Assembly: GCA_963575745.1 (NCBI GenBank)
Contig: CAUYUJ010021687.1
Location: 90,001 to 112,500 of the forward strand
Length of the DNA: 22,500 nucleotides
DNA from: Prorocentrum cordatum
Lineage: Eukaryota; Sar; Dinophyceae; Prorocentrales; Prorocentraceae
Direction: 5' to 3'
This document shows, piece by piece, positions 22,255 to 22,500 of the stretch. The notes under the pieces were generated by a model. That model did not search any database. It saw only the letters and a program-made list of their open reading frames with translations, and was not told the origin of the DNA. How positions within the stretch are numbered: position 1 is the stretch's first letter; every line of letters starts with the position of its first letter. The position numbers were made by a program, and so were the translations under genes.

Positions 22255-22500
22255 GGCCACGAACCGTGTGAGGGGTGCGCCACACTGGGGCGGGGCCGCC
22301 ATGCGAACCCTGCCACTGAGGCCTTCGGTGGAGCTCCCTATGTCCCTGCGGGGCCACGAACCGTGTGAGGGGTGCGCCAATATGGGGCGGGGCCGCCATG
22401 CGAACCCTGCCACTGGGGCCTTCGGTGGAGCTCACTATGGGGCCACGAACCGTGTGAGGGGTGCGCCACAATGAGGCGGGGCCGCCATGCGAACCCTGCC
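22255..22500. repeat. tandem array of 89-97 bp units, running off the edge
   Basis: GGCCACGAACCGTGTGAGGG starts at 22255, 22352 and 22441 (spacings of 97 and 89). The units share GGGGTGCGCCA, GCGGGGCCGCCATGCG, AACCCTGCCACTG and GCCTTCGGTGGAGCTC. The size difference comes from extra bases (CCCTATGTCCCTGC against CACTATG) at the end of the first unit. The third copy is cut by the window end. Confidence 0.95.

Noticed and set aside
1-22500. Dinoflagellate spliced-leader relic or trans-splicing site
   Set aside because: I searched by eye for the TTGGCTCAAG end of the leader on both strands and did not find it.

Overview
This window looks like a stretch of a large, repeat-rich, GC-rich eukaryotic nuclear genome. 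My best guess is a dinoflagellate. The basis is the density of (GAG)n/(CTC)n/(GA)n tracts, long degenerate tandem arrays that stay open in many frames, the near absence of ordinary genes, and a LINE-type reverse transcriptase whose sequence resembles retroelement proteins I associate with dinoflagellates. No spliced-leader, rRNA or tRNA gene was found, so this assignment is an inference.

Layout. 1-1700: (GA)n and (CT)n tracts, a GGGCTATA octamer array, a GGCACCC array, a long hairpin and a (TA)n tract. 1700-4720: mostly non-coding DNA with small structured elements. These include nested palindromes (1931-2061), a MITE-like element with 43-bp inverted termini (about 2947-3097), a clean hAT-type MITE with an 8-bp target duplication (4012-4174), an old diverged duplication (about 2225-2530 against 3150-3365) and overlapping hairpins (4479-4524). 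4720-6905: purine/pyrimidine arrays, including a (CTC)n block bracketed by two near-identical 149-bp copies. 6905-7735: GC-rich unique DNA with one doubtful ORF. 7735-10310: GTAGA-type repeats, GGCCTCTTGG repeats, AAC repeats and a 21-bp (42-bp dimeric) array. 10320-11620: a lower-GC island with its own internal repeats, plus hairpins. 11930-13320: a 168-bp dimeric satellite. 13420-13710: pentamer repeats. 13740-15760: GC-rich DNA with overlapping doubtful ORFs and an intron-like insertion. 15920-16145: CTCC/GAG/GGGA arrays.

The only confidently recognised gene is a LINE-like retrotransposon on the minus strand, about 20985 down to 16440. In coding order it carries reverse transcriptase, a C-terminal RT/linker region, a Cys/His motif, RNase H and a tandem zinc-finger tail, followed by a duplicated, hairpin-bearing 3' region. 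The RT ORF itself (622 codons) is intact with its catalytic Asp residues. The rest of the polyprotein is broken by four apparent frameshifts and two TAG codons, and one RNase H acidic residue is lost, so this copy is probably dead.

The end of the window (21340-22500) holds more GAG-type arrays and the start of a tandem array of about 89-97 bp that runs off the edge. I found no operon, CRISPR, phage or other multi-gene system. The most informative signals are the small mobile elements, the decay pattern of the LINE and the higher-order structure of the satellites.
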